From Sinisalibacter lacisalsi (GTDB lineage: Bacteria; Pseudomonadota; Alphaproteobacteria; Rhodobacterales; Rhodobacteraceae), in contig NZ_BMGI01000001.1 in assembly GCF_014640115.1 (NCBI RefSeq), positions 828,501-892,500 of the forward strand: DNA of 64,000 nt, in the 5' to 3' direction. Made by a program: the position numbers and the translations under genes. Positions 16,395-23,791 of the stretch are shown one piece after another (the stretch's first letter is position 1; every line of letters starts with the position of its first letter). The notes under the pieces were generated by a model. It was not told where the DNA came from and did no database searches. It worked only from the letters and a program-made list of their open reading frames with translations.

Positions 16395-17261
16395 ATGCCG
16401 AACAAAGCCGATACGCCCGAGGCGGCGCGCCCCGAGGGCCACTACCATTACCAGGTGATTCGCCGCGCGATCGAGGCGATCGATGCGGGCGGGCCGCAGA
16501 TGCGGCTCGATGCGCTGGCGGCAGAGGTTGGCATGAGCCCCGCGCATTTCCAGCGCCTGTTTTCGAATTGGGTGGGGGTGAGCCCGAAACGCTACCAGCA
16601 ATACCTCACGCTCGACCACGCCCGCAGCCTGCTGGCCGACCATTTCAGCACCCTCGACGTGGCCGGGGCCGTGGGCCTTTCGGGCTCGGGGCGGTTGCAT
16701 GATCTGTTCATCCGCTGGGAAGCGATGAGCCCCGGCGACTATGCCCGGCGCGGCGCGGGGCTGACGATCCGCTGGGGATGGTTCGATGGCCCCTTTGGGC
16801 GGATGCTTGCCATGGCCACGGCGCGGGGCCTCTGCGGCCTCGCCTTCGCCGAGGAGACCGGAGATGCGGCGGCGATGGCCGACATGCGCGCGCGCTGGCC
16901 GGAAGCGGCGTTCGTGGAAGATCCGGCCGGGCTCGAGCCCTGGGTCGCGGCGGCGCTGGGCCAGACCGGCGAAGCACGGCTGCACCTCATCGGGGCGCCG
17001 TTTCAGATCAAGGTCTGGGAGGCGCTGCTTGCGATCCCCTCGGGCCAGGTGACCACATATGGCGAGATCGCGCGCGCCATCGGCAATCCCGGCGCCGTGC
17101 GCGCGGTGGGCACGGCGGTGGGGCGCAACCCGGTGTCGTGGCTGATTCCCTGCCACCGGGCGCTGCGCAAGTCGGGCGCGCTCGGCGGCTATCACTGGGG
17201 CCTGCCGGTCAAGCGCGCGCTGCTTGCATGGGAGGCGGCGCGGGCCGATGCCGGGGCCTGA
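16395..17261 (+). CDS. AraC HTH - methylated-DNA-protein-cysteine methyltransferase fusion (Ada-like, without the zinc N-domain)
   Basis: 288 residues. Residues about 20-115 form an AraC-type double HTH (LAAEVGMSPAHFQRLFSNWV and AGAVGLSGSGRLHDLF). Residues about 125-288 are an O6-alkylguanine-DNA alkyltransferase with acceptor Cys253 in IPCHRALRKSGALGGYHWG. Compared with E. coli Ada it lacks the N-terminal four-cysteine zinc module that senses methylphosphotriesters. It can therefore repair O6-methylguanine and bind DNA, but cannot be switched on in the Ada manner. AAGGAGG lies 7 nt before the ATG. A perfect 7-bp hairpin follows the gene at 17278-17295. Confidence 0.9.
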   Translation: MPNKADTPEAARPEGHYHYQVIRRAIEAIDAGGPQMRLDALAAEVGMSPAHFQRLFSNWVGVSPKRYQQYLTLDHARSLLADHFSTLDVAGAVGLSGSGRLHDLFIRWEAMSPGDYARRGAGLTIRWGWFDGPFGRMLAMATARGLCGLAFAEETGDAAAMADMRARWPEAAFVEDPAGLEPWVAAALGQTGEARLHLIGAPFQIKVWEALLAIPSGQVTTYGEIARAIGNPGAVRAVGTAVGRNPVSWLIPCHRALRKSGALGGYHWGLPVKRALLAWEAARADAGA

Positions 17262-17277
17262 CCCCCACCGGCGGTTT

Positions 17278-17295
17278 GTCGCTGAATACAGCGAC
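17278..17295 (+). terminator. short hairpin after the Ada-like gene
   Basis: Arms GTCGCTG and CAGCGAC enclose the loop AATA. The following sequence is TTGCGTGTATTG rather than a run of T, so this is a weak terminator at best, or a processing hairpin in the leader of the next gene. Confidence 0.35.
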
Positions 17296-17370
17296 TTGCG
17301 TGTATTGCCCCCTATATGTTCCCGCAAAACACGTTAGAATTGATCCGACTCGAAATTCTGGGAGGGGCCT

Positions 17371-18003
17371 ATGTCCATCATGAAACCTGTTCTCGTTGCA
17401 CCGCTGGCGGCGCTGCTGCTGCTGTCCGCTTGTGAAAACGCCGGCGAGCGCCAGAGAATTGGGGCCGGAACCGGGGCCGTGGCCGGGGGCATTCTCGGCG
17501 GCGTGCTTGGAGGCAGCCCGGGCACTGCGGCGGTTGGTGCCGTTGGCGGCGCAATCGTGGGCGGCGCAATCGGGTCTGAGCTCGACAAGCAGGCGGGCGA
17601 ATTGCGCGGCGCCTTCGACGATGACCGCATCGGCGTGGTCAACACGGGCTCGTCGCTGGTGGTGACGATGCCGCAGGATATCCTGTTCGCGACCGACAGC
17701 GCCCAACTGACGATGAGCCTGCGCTCGGATCTCGGCGTGCTCGCCCGACATCTCAACAAGTACTCCAGGTCGAATATCCAGGTCGTTGGCCACACCGACA
17801 ATACCGGCTCGGCGAACTACAACCTGAACCTTTCGCGCCAGCGCGCGGCGGCCGTTGCCAACACACTGATCGGAAACGGCGTTTCGTCGGCACGGATCAC
17901 CGCGATCGGTCGCGGCGAGGATCAGCCCATCGCCTCGAACCTCACGGCCGAGGGCCGGGCGCTGAACCGTCGCGTCGAGATCGTGATCATTCCGATCCGG
18001 TAA
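17371..18003 (+). CDS. OmpA family lipoprotein
   Basis: 210 residues. A lipoprotein signal ends at LLSAC, so Cys21 would be lipidated. Next comes a glycine-zipper segment (about 31-68, alternating GG, GA and GI) of the YMGG/Rick_17kDa type that inserts into membranes. The C-terminal OmpA domain (about 90-208) contains the peptidoglycan-binding core VVGHTDNTGSANYNLNLS and SRQRAAAV, with the conserved RRVEIVI end. It should tether outer membrane to peptidoglycan. GGGAGGGG lies shortly before the ATG, and a rho-independent terminator follows 24 nt after the stop. Transcribed alone. Confidence 0.93.
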   Translation: MSIMKPVLVAPLAALLLLSACENAGERQRIGAGTGAVAGGILGGVLGGSPGTAAVGAVGGAIVGGAIGSELDKQAGELRGAFDDDRIGVVNTGSSLVVTMPQDILFATDSAQLTMSLRSDLGVLARHLNKYSRSNIQVVGHTDNTGSANYNLNLSRQRAAAVANTLIGNGVSSARITAIGRGEDQPIASNLTAEGRALNRRVEIVIIPIR

Positions 18004-18027
18004 GAACCGCGGAAAAACACCTCTTTG

Positions 18028-18052
18028 GGCCGGGCCATGCGCCCGGCCTTTT
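18028..18052 (+). terminator. rho-independent terminator of the OmpA-like lipoprotein gene
   Basis: Perfect 8-bp GC stem (GGCCGGGC with GCCCGGCC), 5-nt loop CATGC, then TTTT at 18049-18052. It lies 24 nt after the stop codon and separates this gene from the GntR-type regulator. Confidence 0.85.
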
Positions 18053-18111
18053 GCCGTGGACACATCATCGGATCGGCCCCTATCGTCGGGGTGGCGCGAC
18101 GGGAGAAGGCC

Positions 18112-18864
18112 ATGCCGTTCGAAAAGGTGCATTCGGAAAAGCTCGCCTCGGCGGTGGTGCGCCAGATCGAATTGCTGATCCTGCGGGGGATTCTGCGGCC
18201 GGGAAAACGCCTTCCGGCAGAGCGGGAACTTGCAGAGCGGATGGGGGTTTCGCGCCCGAGCCTGCGCGAGGCGCTGGGCGATCTGCAGGCGGCGGGGTTG
18301 CTGGTTTCGCGCCCCGGGGCGGGGGTTTTCGTCGCCGACGTGCTCGGTTCCGCCTTTTCGCCGGCATTGGTGCGGCTGTTCTCGACCCACGATGAGGCGC
18401 TGTTTGATTCGATCACCTTTCGCCGCGACATGGAATCGCTCGCGGCCGACCGCGCCGCCCGGTTCGGCTCCGATACCGATCTCGCGGTGATCCAGGCCGC
18501 GCTCGACAAGCTCGAGGCGGCCGGCCCAAAGACCGCCGCCGAACGCGACGCCGATTTCCACATCGCGATCCTTGAGGCCAGCCACAACGTGATGCTGCTG
18601 CACATGATGCGTTCGATGTTCGACCTGCTGGCGGCGGGGGTGTTCTATAACCGCGAGGCCGTGTTCGCGCGCGACAGCACCCGTGACGCCCTGATGCACC
18701 AGCACCGCGCGATCAACGCGGCGATCCAGGCGCGCGACCCGGCCGCCGCGCGGGCGGCGGTGGCGGCTCATCTTGATTACGCGTTGGAAGCGATCCGCGA
18801 CATTCGACAGGCGGAGGCGAACGAGGCCGTCGCCCGCCAGCGCCTGCGGCACGACCGCGAATGA
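18112..18864 (+). CDS. FadR/GntR family regulator, probable GlcC-type regulator of glycolate oxidation
   Basis: 250 residues. The N-terminal GntR winged helix (about 8-75) includes RLPAERELAERMGVSRPSLR and ALGDLQAAGLLVSRPGAGVF. The C-terminal FCD domain (about 90-225) supplies the metal/ligand His and Asp positions (for example DFHIAILEASHN and AHLDYALEAI). It stands directly upstream of, and co-oriented with, glcDEF. Regulators of this type (GlcC, LldR) respond to 2-hydroxy acids and bind ATTGGT...ACCAAT-like repeats; one lies at 18891-18913. The start ATG at 18112 has GGGAGAAGG upstream. The glycolate role is inferred from neighbours. Confidence 0.87.
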   Translation: MPFEKVHSEKLASAVVRQIELLILRGILRPGKRLPAERELAERMGVSRPSLREALGDLQAAGLLVSRPGAGVFVADVLGSAFSPALVRLFSTHDEALFDSITFRRDMESLAADRAARFGSDTDLAVIQAALDKLEAAGPKTAAERDADFHIAILEASHNVMLLHMMRSMFDLLAAGVFYNREAVFARDSTRDALMHQHRAINAAIQARDPAAARAAVAAHLDYALEAIRDIRQAEANEAVARQRLRHDRE

Positions 18865-18890
18865 CCGGGGCTGCTTGCCAGGCAGGCGGA

Positions 18891-18913
18891 ATTGGTTATT
18901 AATTCTGACCAAT
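18891..18913 (+). promoter_or_regulatory. candidate GntR/GlcC operator upstream of glcD
   Basis: Inverted repeat with arms ATTGGT (18891-18896) and ACCAAT (18908-18913), perfect 6-bp complements, separated by an AT-rich 11-nt centre (TATTAATTCTG). It overlaps the region immediately before the glcD ribosome site (GGGAGG at 18915-18920). FadR-family regulators often use TGGT/ACCA half-sites. The spacer is longer than the usual few bases, so the exact footprint is uncertain. Confidence 0.6.
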
Positions 18914-18927
18914 AGGGAGGATTGCCC

Positions 18928-20358
18928 ATGCAGATGCCGGAGCCGAGGGCAGACATTCTCACCGGCAGGGCGCGGATCGTCGAGCGGCTGCGGGCGGCGC
19001 TGCCCCCGGGCGCGGTGATCGACGACGCGATCGAACTCAAGGTCTACGAATGCGACGGGCTTGCCGCCTACCGCTGCCCGCCGATGTGCGCCGTGCTGCC
19101 GGGATCGACTGCGGAGGTTTCGGCGGTGATGCGGATCTGCAACGAGGAAGGCGTGCCGGTGGTGCCGCGCGGCTCGGGCACCTCGCTCTCGGGCGGCGCG
19201 CTGCCCACCGCCGACAGCGTGCTGCTCGGTGTGGCGCGGCTGAACGGCGTGCTGGAAGTGGATTACGACAACCGCTTCATCCGGGTCGAGGCCGGGCGCA
19301 CCAACCTCAGCGTGACCGGGGCGGTGGAGCAGGACGGGTTTTTCTACGCGCCCGACCCGTCGAGCCAGCTCGCCTGCGCCATCGCCGGCAATATCGCGAT
19401 GAACTCGGGCGGCGCGCATTGCCTGAAATACGGTGTGACCACCAACAACCTTCTGGGCGTGACCATGGTGATGGCCGACGGTGAGGTGGTGGAGATCGGC
19501 GGCGCGCATCTCGACGCGGGCGGGCTTGACCTGCTCGGGCTGGTCTGCGGCTCGGAAGGGCAACTCGGCGTGGTGACGGAGGCGACCTTGCGCATCCTCG
19601 CCAAGCCCGAGGGCGCGCGCCCCGTGCTCGTCGGCTTCGACAGTTCCGAGGTGGCGGGCCAATGCGTGAGCGACATCATCAAGGCGGGCATCGTGCCGGT
19701 GGCGATCGAGTTCATGGACCGGCTCACGATCCGCGCGGCGGAGGCGCATGTGGCGGCGGGCTATCCCGATTGCGAGGCGCTCCTGATCATCGAGGTGGAA
19801 GGCAGCGCGGGCGAGATCGACGACCAGCTCGGCCGGATCATCGCGATCGCCAAGGCGCATGACCCGGTGGAGATCCGCGAGAGCGGCTCGGCCGCCGAGA
19901 GCGAGCGGATCTGGAAGGGCCGCAAGACCGCCTTCGGCGCGATGGGCCAGATCAACGATTACATGTGCCTCGACGGCACCATCCCGGTGAGCGAGTTGCC
20001 GTTCGTGCTGCGCCGCATCGGCGAGCTGGGGGCGGAGTATGGGCTGGACGTGGGCAATGTTTTCCATGCCGGTGACGGCAACATGCACCCGCTGATCCTT
20101 TACGACGCCAACAAGCCCGGCGATCTCGAGAAGGCCGAGGCGCTGGGCGCCGATATCCTCAGGCTCTGCGTCGAAGTGGGCGGCTGCCTCACCGGCGAGC
20201 ACGGCGTGGGGGTGGAGAAGCGCGAGATCATGACGGCGCAATACGGGGCCGACGATCTGGAAATCCAGATGCAGGTGAAAGACGTGTTCGACCCGCAATG
20301 GATTCTCAACCCCGCCAAGGTGTTTCCGCTCGAGGTGAGCGCGGGGCGCAGATCGTAA
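18928..20358 (+). CDS. glcD: glycolate oxidase FAD-binding subunit GlcD
   Basis: 476 residues. The FAD-binding PCMH domain (about 40-230) shows VVPRGSGTSLSGGALPT and, further on, AGNIAMNSGGAHCLKYGVT; the C-terminal FAD-oxidase domain ends with HAGDGNMHPLILYD and CLTGEHGVGVEKRE. GlcD oxidises glycolate to glyoxylate together with GlcE and GlcF. The start ATG at 18928 has GGGAGG at 7-nt spacing; a TTG six bases upstream is less likely. It lies just after the probable GlcC operator. A repeat element of about 118 nt separates it from glcE. Confidence 0.93.
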   Translation: MQMPEPRADILTGRARIVERLRAALPPGAVIDDAIELKVYECDGLAAYRCPPMCAVLPGSTAEVSAVMRICNEEGVPVVPRGSGTSLSGGALPTADSVLLGVARLNGVLEVDYDNRFIRVEAGRTNLSVTGAVEQDGFFYAPDPSSQLACAIAGNIAMNSGGAHCLKYGVTTNNLLGVTMVMADGEVVEIGGAHLDAGGLDLLGLVCGSEGQLGVVTEATLRILAKPEGARPVLVGFDSSEVAGQCVSDIIKAGIVPVAIEFMDRLTIRAAEAHVAAGYPDCEALLIIEVEGSAGEIDDQLGRIIAIAKAHDPVEIRESGSAAESERIWKGRKTAFGAMGQINDYMCLDGTIPVSELPFVLRRIGELGAEYGLDVGNVFHAGDGNMHPLILYDANKPGDLEKAEALGADILRLCVEVGGCLTGEHGVGVEKREIMTAQYGADDLEIQMQVKDVFDPQWILNPAKVFPLEVSAGRRS

Positions 20359-20480
20359 CGCGGGCGGGGGGCGCTGCCCCGCGGAACCCTGACCGAACGG
20401 GCCTGAGCCCGTTCGCAAACCTGGCAGGCGATTTCGCTTGTCGAAATCGCCGAGAAGGCCGGAGTATTTCTGCCAAGATG
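20359..20480 (+). repeat. dispersed intergenic repeat, copy A (between glcD and glcE)
   Basis: Two perfect hairpins: CGAACGGGC/GCCCGTTCG (20394-20402, 20407-20415) and GGCGATTTCG/CGAAATCGCC (20427-20436, 20442-20451), preceded by a GC-rich GGGGCGCTGCCCC-like block. It ends in GGAGTATTTCTGCCAAGATG, whose final ATG is the glcE start codon. Copy B at 32743-32865 is the same element in reverse, with a compensatory T-A to C-G change in the second stem. Related end sequences occur at 37741, 51454 and 56651. Confidence 0.8.
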
Positions 20481-21623
20481 AAGATCACGAGCGAACAGGA
20501 ACTGGCCGAAGCGATCCGCGGCGCAAACGGGCCCTTCCGGGTGCGCGGCGGCGGCACCCGCGACATCGGCAAGCCGGTGGTGGGTGAGGCACTGGAGCTG
20601 GGCATGTCCGGCATCGAGCTTTACGAGCCGGCGGCGCTTACCCTGGTGGTGCGCGCCGGCACGCCGCTGGCCGAGATCGAGGCGGTGCTGGCGGGCGAGG
20701 GGCAGCGGCTGGCCTTCGAGCCGATGGATCACCGGGTCATGCTGGGCACGAAAGGCGAGCCGACGATCGGCGGCGTGGTGGCGGCCAACGTCTCGGGGCC
20801 GCGCCGCATCCAGGCCGGGGCGGCCCGCGATTTCGCGATTGGCGCGCGCTTCGTCGATGGCTCGGGCCGGATCATCAAGAACGGCGGCCGGGTGATGAAG
20901 AACGTCACCGGCTATGACCTCGTGAAGCTCATGGCCGGAAGCTGGGGCACGCTCGGCGTTCTCACCGAAGTGAGCCTGAAGGTTCTGGCGATGCCGGAAA
21001 CCGAGGCGACGCTGGTCGCGCGCGGCAAGGATGCCCGGCACGGGATCGCCGCGCTGGCGGCGGCGCTCGGCTCGCCCTGGGACATCACCGGGGCGGCCCA
21101 TCTCGATCCGGGCGTTGCCGGGCCCGAGAGCGAAACCCGCGTGCGGATCGAGGGGCTGGCCGCCAGCGTCGACTACCGGATCGGGGCGCTCCAGCGCGAA
21201 ATCTGCGCCGGCTGGGAGGTGCTTCGGGGTGACGAAAGCGCCGCGCTTTGGCGGCAGGTCCGCGACGTGGCCCCCTTCGCCGATGCGCCGGTCGTCTGGC
21301 GGCTGTCGGTGAAGCCCTCGGCCACGCCGGCGATCTCGCAGGCGCTCGGGCAGGCCGGGCTGGGCCACGCGGCCTTGTATGACTGGGGCGGCGGGCTGAT
21401 GTGGATCGCGCCGGACCCGGAGCACGACGACGGCGGCGCGGAGGCGATCCGCGCGCAGATCGCGGCCCACGGCGGCCATGCGACGCTGGTGAAGGCGCCG
21501 GCAGACCTGCGCGCGCGAATTGATGTTTTCCAACCTCAGACCGGCGCAGTCGCGGCGCTCTCCCGGGGGCTCAAGCAGAAATTCGACCCAAGGGGCATAC
21601 TCAATCCGGGGCTGATGGGCTGA
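20478..21623 (+). CDS. glcE: glycolate oxidase FAD-binding subunit GlcE
   Basis: 381 residues. A PCMH-type FAD domain occupies about 1-180: FRVRGGGTRDIG near 21-32, then TIGGVVAANVSGPRRIQAGAA and NVTGYDLVKLMAGSWGTLG. The C-terminal half is short and divergent, as is normal for GlcE compared with GlcD. It is the second flavin subunit of glycolate oxidase. The start MKITSEQELAEAIRGANG at 20478 lies at the very end of the intergenic repeat. No strong Shine-Dalgarno is visible, so the repeat itself appears to have provided the start context. Its stop overlaps the glcF ATG (TGATG). Confidence 0.92.
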   Translation: MKITSEQELAEAIRGANGPFRVRGGGTRDIGKPVVGEALELGMSGIELYEPAALTLVVRAGTPLAEIEAVLAGEGQRLAFEPMDHRVMLGTKGEPTIGGVVAANVSGPRRIQAGAARDFAIGARFVDGSGRIIKNGGRVMKNVTGYDLVKLMAGSWGTLGVLTEVSLKVLAMPETEATLVARGKDARHGIAALAAALGSPWDITGAAHLDPGVAGPESETRVRIEGLAASVDYRIGALQREICAGWEVLRGDESAALWRQVRDVAPFADAPVVWRLSVKPSATPAISQALGQAGLGHAALYDWGGGLMWIAPDPEHDDGGAEAIRAQIAAHGGHATLVKAPADLRARIDVFQPQTGAVAALSRGLKQKFDPRGILNPGLMG

Positions 21624-22903
21624 TGCAGACCTTTTTCACCGAAGACCAGCTGGAAGACCCGGGCATTGCGCGCGCCAACGAGATCCTGCGCGCCTGCGTG
21701 CATTGCGGCATGTGCACCGCGACCTGCCCGAGCTACCAGGTTCTGGGCGACGAACTGGACAGCCCGCGCGGGCGGATCTACCTGATCAAGGAGATGGTGG
21801 AGCAGGACCGCCCGGCGGATGAACGCACAGTGACGCACATCGACCGCTGCCTCTCCTGCCTTGCCTGCATGACGACCTGCCCGTCCGGCGTGCATTACAT
21901 GCATCTCGTCGACCACGCCCGGGCGCATATCGAAAAGACCTATCGCCGCCCCTTCATGGACCGCTGGTTGCGCCGCGTCCTGGCCTGGGTGATCCCGCAT
22001 CCCGGCCGGTTCAGGCTGGCACTGCGGGCGGCGACGCTGGGGCGGCCGTTCCGGGCGCTGATGCCCGACCGCCGCTTGCGCGCGATGCTCGACATGGCGC
22101 CCGACCGGTTGCCGCAGCCCAGCCCGGGCGACCGGCCGCAGGTCTTTGCCGTGGCCGGGCGCAAGAAGCGGGTGGCGCTGCTGACGGGCTGCGCCCAGCA
22201 GGTGCTCGACACCGATATCAACGCCGCCACCGTGCGGCTGCTCACCCGGCTCGGGGTGGAGGTGGTGGTGCCCGAGGGCATGGGATGCTGCGGCGCGCTC
22301 ACCCATCACATGGGGCGCGAGGCCGATGCCCATGCGTCGGCGGCGGCCAACATCCGCGCCTTCATGGCCGAGGCGCGGGGGCAGGGGCTGGACGCGATCG
22401 TGATCAACACATCGGGGTGTGGCACCACGGTGAAGGACTACGGCCACATGTTCCGCACCGATGCGCTGGCGGAAGACGCGGCGACGGTGTCGGCGCTGAC
22501 GAAAGACATCACCGAGTTTCTCACTGAGCTGGGCATTCCCGAGGCCGACATGGGGATGCGTGTGGCCTACCATTCCGCCTGCTCGCTCCAGCATGGCCAG
22601 AAGGTGAAGGACGCACCGAAGGACTTGCTGCGGCGCGCCGGTTTCGAGGTGGTGGAGCCGGTCGACAGCCATTTGTGCTGCGGCTCGGCGGGCACCTATA
22701 ACCTGATGCAGCCCGAGATCTCGGCCGAGTTGAAGGCGCGCAAGGTGGCGACGCTGGAGGCGCGCGCACCGGAGGTGATCGCGGCGGGCAACATCGGCTG
22801 CATGGTGCAGATCGGCTCAGCCACCGCGGTGCCGGTGGTGCACACGGTGGAACTGCTCGACTGGGCGCTGGGCGGGCCGAAACCGGCCAAGCTCGGCGGT
22901 TGA
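21623..22903 (+). CDS. glcF: glycolate oxidase iron-sulfur subunit GlcF
   Basis: 426 residues. Two ferredoxin-type clusters are near the N terminus: CVHCGMCTATCPSYQ (about 27-41) and CLSCLACMTTCPSG (about 77-90). Two CCG-type motifs follow in the C-terminal half: MGCCGALTHHMG, and LCCGSAGTYN near residue 355. These ligate the clusters that pass electrons from the flavin subunits to the quinone pool. The ATG overlaps the glcE stop by one base, consistent with strict stoichiometry. The operon order glcC-glcD-glcE-glcF is the usual one. Confidence 0.95.
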   Translation: MQTFFTEDQLEDPGIARANEILRACVHCGMCTATCPSYQVLGDELDSPRGRIYLIKEMVEQDRPADERTVTHIDRCLSCLACMTTCPSGVHYMHLVDHARAHIEKTYRRPFMDRWLRRVLAWVIPHPGRFRLALRAATLGRPFRALMPDRRLRAMLDMAPDRLPQPSPGDRPQVFAVAGRKKRVALLTGCAQQVLDTDINAATVRLLTRLGVEVVVPEGMGCCGALTHHMGREADAHASAAANIRAFMAEARGQGLDAIVINTSGCGTTVKDYGHMFRTDALAEDAATVSALTKDITEFLTELGIPEADMGMRVAYHSACSLQHGQKVKDAPKDLLRRAGFEVVEPVDSHLCCGSAGTYNLMQPEISAELKARKVATLEARAPEVIAAGNIGCMVQIGSATAVPVVHTVELLDWALGGPKPAKLGG

Positions 22904-22981
22904 GGCGATTCCCGCGGTTGCCACATTCTCGCCCGATGCGCTTGTTATTCGGCGGTGAACAGCAAGAACCGGGCTTCGGGC

Positions 22982-23788
22982 ATGAAGACATTGATCGCAC
23001 TCCTCGCTTTTCTCGCGGCCCCCCTGGCGCTTCAGGCGGGCGAGGGCGGCGCGCTGCGCAGCCTGACGACGGGCGACGACAGCCGCGGCTGGGAGGGCGT
23101 GGGCCGGCTCGACATCGCGGGCGCAAGCTTCTGCACCGGGGCGCTGATCGCCGAAAATCTCGTGCTGACGGCCGCCCACTGCCTCTATGACAAGGCGACG
23201 GGCCGCCGCTTCGCGCCCGAGGAGATCGAGTTTCTCGCCGGCTGGCGGGCAGGGCGCGCGGCGGCGTACCGCGGCGCGCGGCGCGCGGTGGCGCACCCGG
23301 ATTACCTGCCCGACGGCGAAGACCGCGCCAGCGATCTCGCCCTGATCGAGCTGGACCAGCCGATCCGCAACAGCCGGGTTGTGCCCTTCGCCACCGGCGA
23401 TCTGCCCTTCCTGGCCCGCGAGGTGGGCGTGGTGTCCTACGCCCATGATCGCGCCGAGATGCCTTCGATGCAGAACATCTGCAACGTGTTGGGGCGTTCG
23501 GGGGCGACGCTCGTGCTCGATTGCGAAGTCGATTTTGGATCGTCGGGCGCACCGGTGTTCGAGTTTTCCACAGGCGCGCCCCGGATCGTTTCGGTGGTTT
23601 CCGCCAAGGCCTTCGCCGGCGATGCCGAGGTTTCGCTCGGCACCGATCTGTCCGCGCCGCTGGCGGAGTTGCGCGCGATGCTGGCGGCGGAAGGCGACGG
23701 GGTGTTCACCCGCGCGCGTCCGACCGTGACCAGGCTCGACAATGGCGCGGCGGCCAACCGCACCGGCGCCAAGTTCGTGCGGCCCTGA
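22982..23788 (+). CDS. secreted trypsin-like serine protease (first of tandem pair)
   Basis: 268 residues with a signal peptide (KTLIALLAFLAAPLALQA-GEGG). The S1-family core is visible: SFCTGALIAENLVLTAAHCL with the catalytic His, the Asp in ASDLALIELDQPI, and the Ser in DFGSSGAPVFEF. The Ser motif is GxSGAP instead of GDSGGP, as in the bacterial subgroup near V8/HtrA-like endoproteases. It ends FVRP, like its neighbour. The start at 22982 has a proper signal peptide; a GTG 27 nt upstream would add nine residues. The paralogue follows after 3 nt, so this is a duplication. Substrate unknown; the site of action is the periplasm or outside the cell. Confidence 0.87.
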   Translation: MKTLIALLAFLAAPLALQAGEGGALRSLTTGDDSRGWEGVGRLDIAGASFCTGALIAENLVLTAAHCLYDKATGRRFAPEEIEFLAGWRAGRAAAYRGARRAVAHPDYLPDGEDRASDLALIELDQPIRNSRVVPFATGDLPFLAREVGVVSYAHDRAEMPSMQNICNVLGRSGATLVLDCEVDFGSSGAPVFEFSTGAPRIVSVVSAKAFAGDAEVSLGTDLSAPLAELRAMLAAEGDGVFTRARPTVTRLDNGAAANRTGAKFVRP

Positions 23789-23791
23789 GCG

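Noticed and set aside
17209-20418. Minus-strand open frame of 1069 codons
   Set aside because: It runs opposite to the OmpA-like, GntR and glcD genes, all of which have clear family motifs. The long frame is an effect of high GC and has repetitive His/Arg/Ala content.
20359-20480. Insertion sequence or CRISPR-type repeat
   Set aside because: The element is about 120 nt, has no coding capacity and no regular spacer array; it occurs singly between genes.
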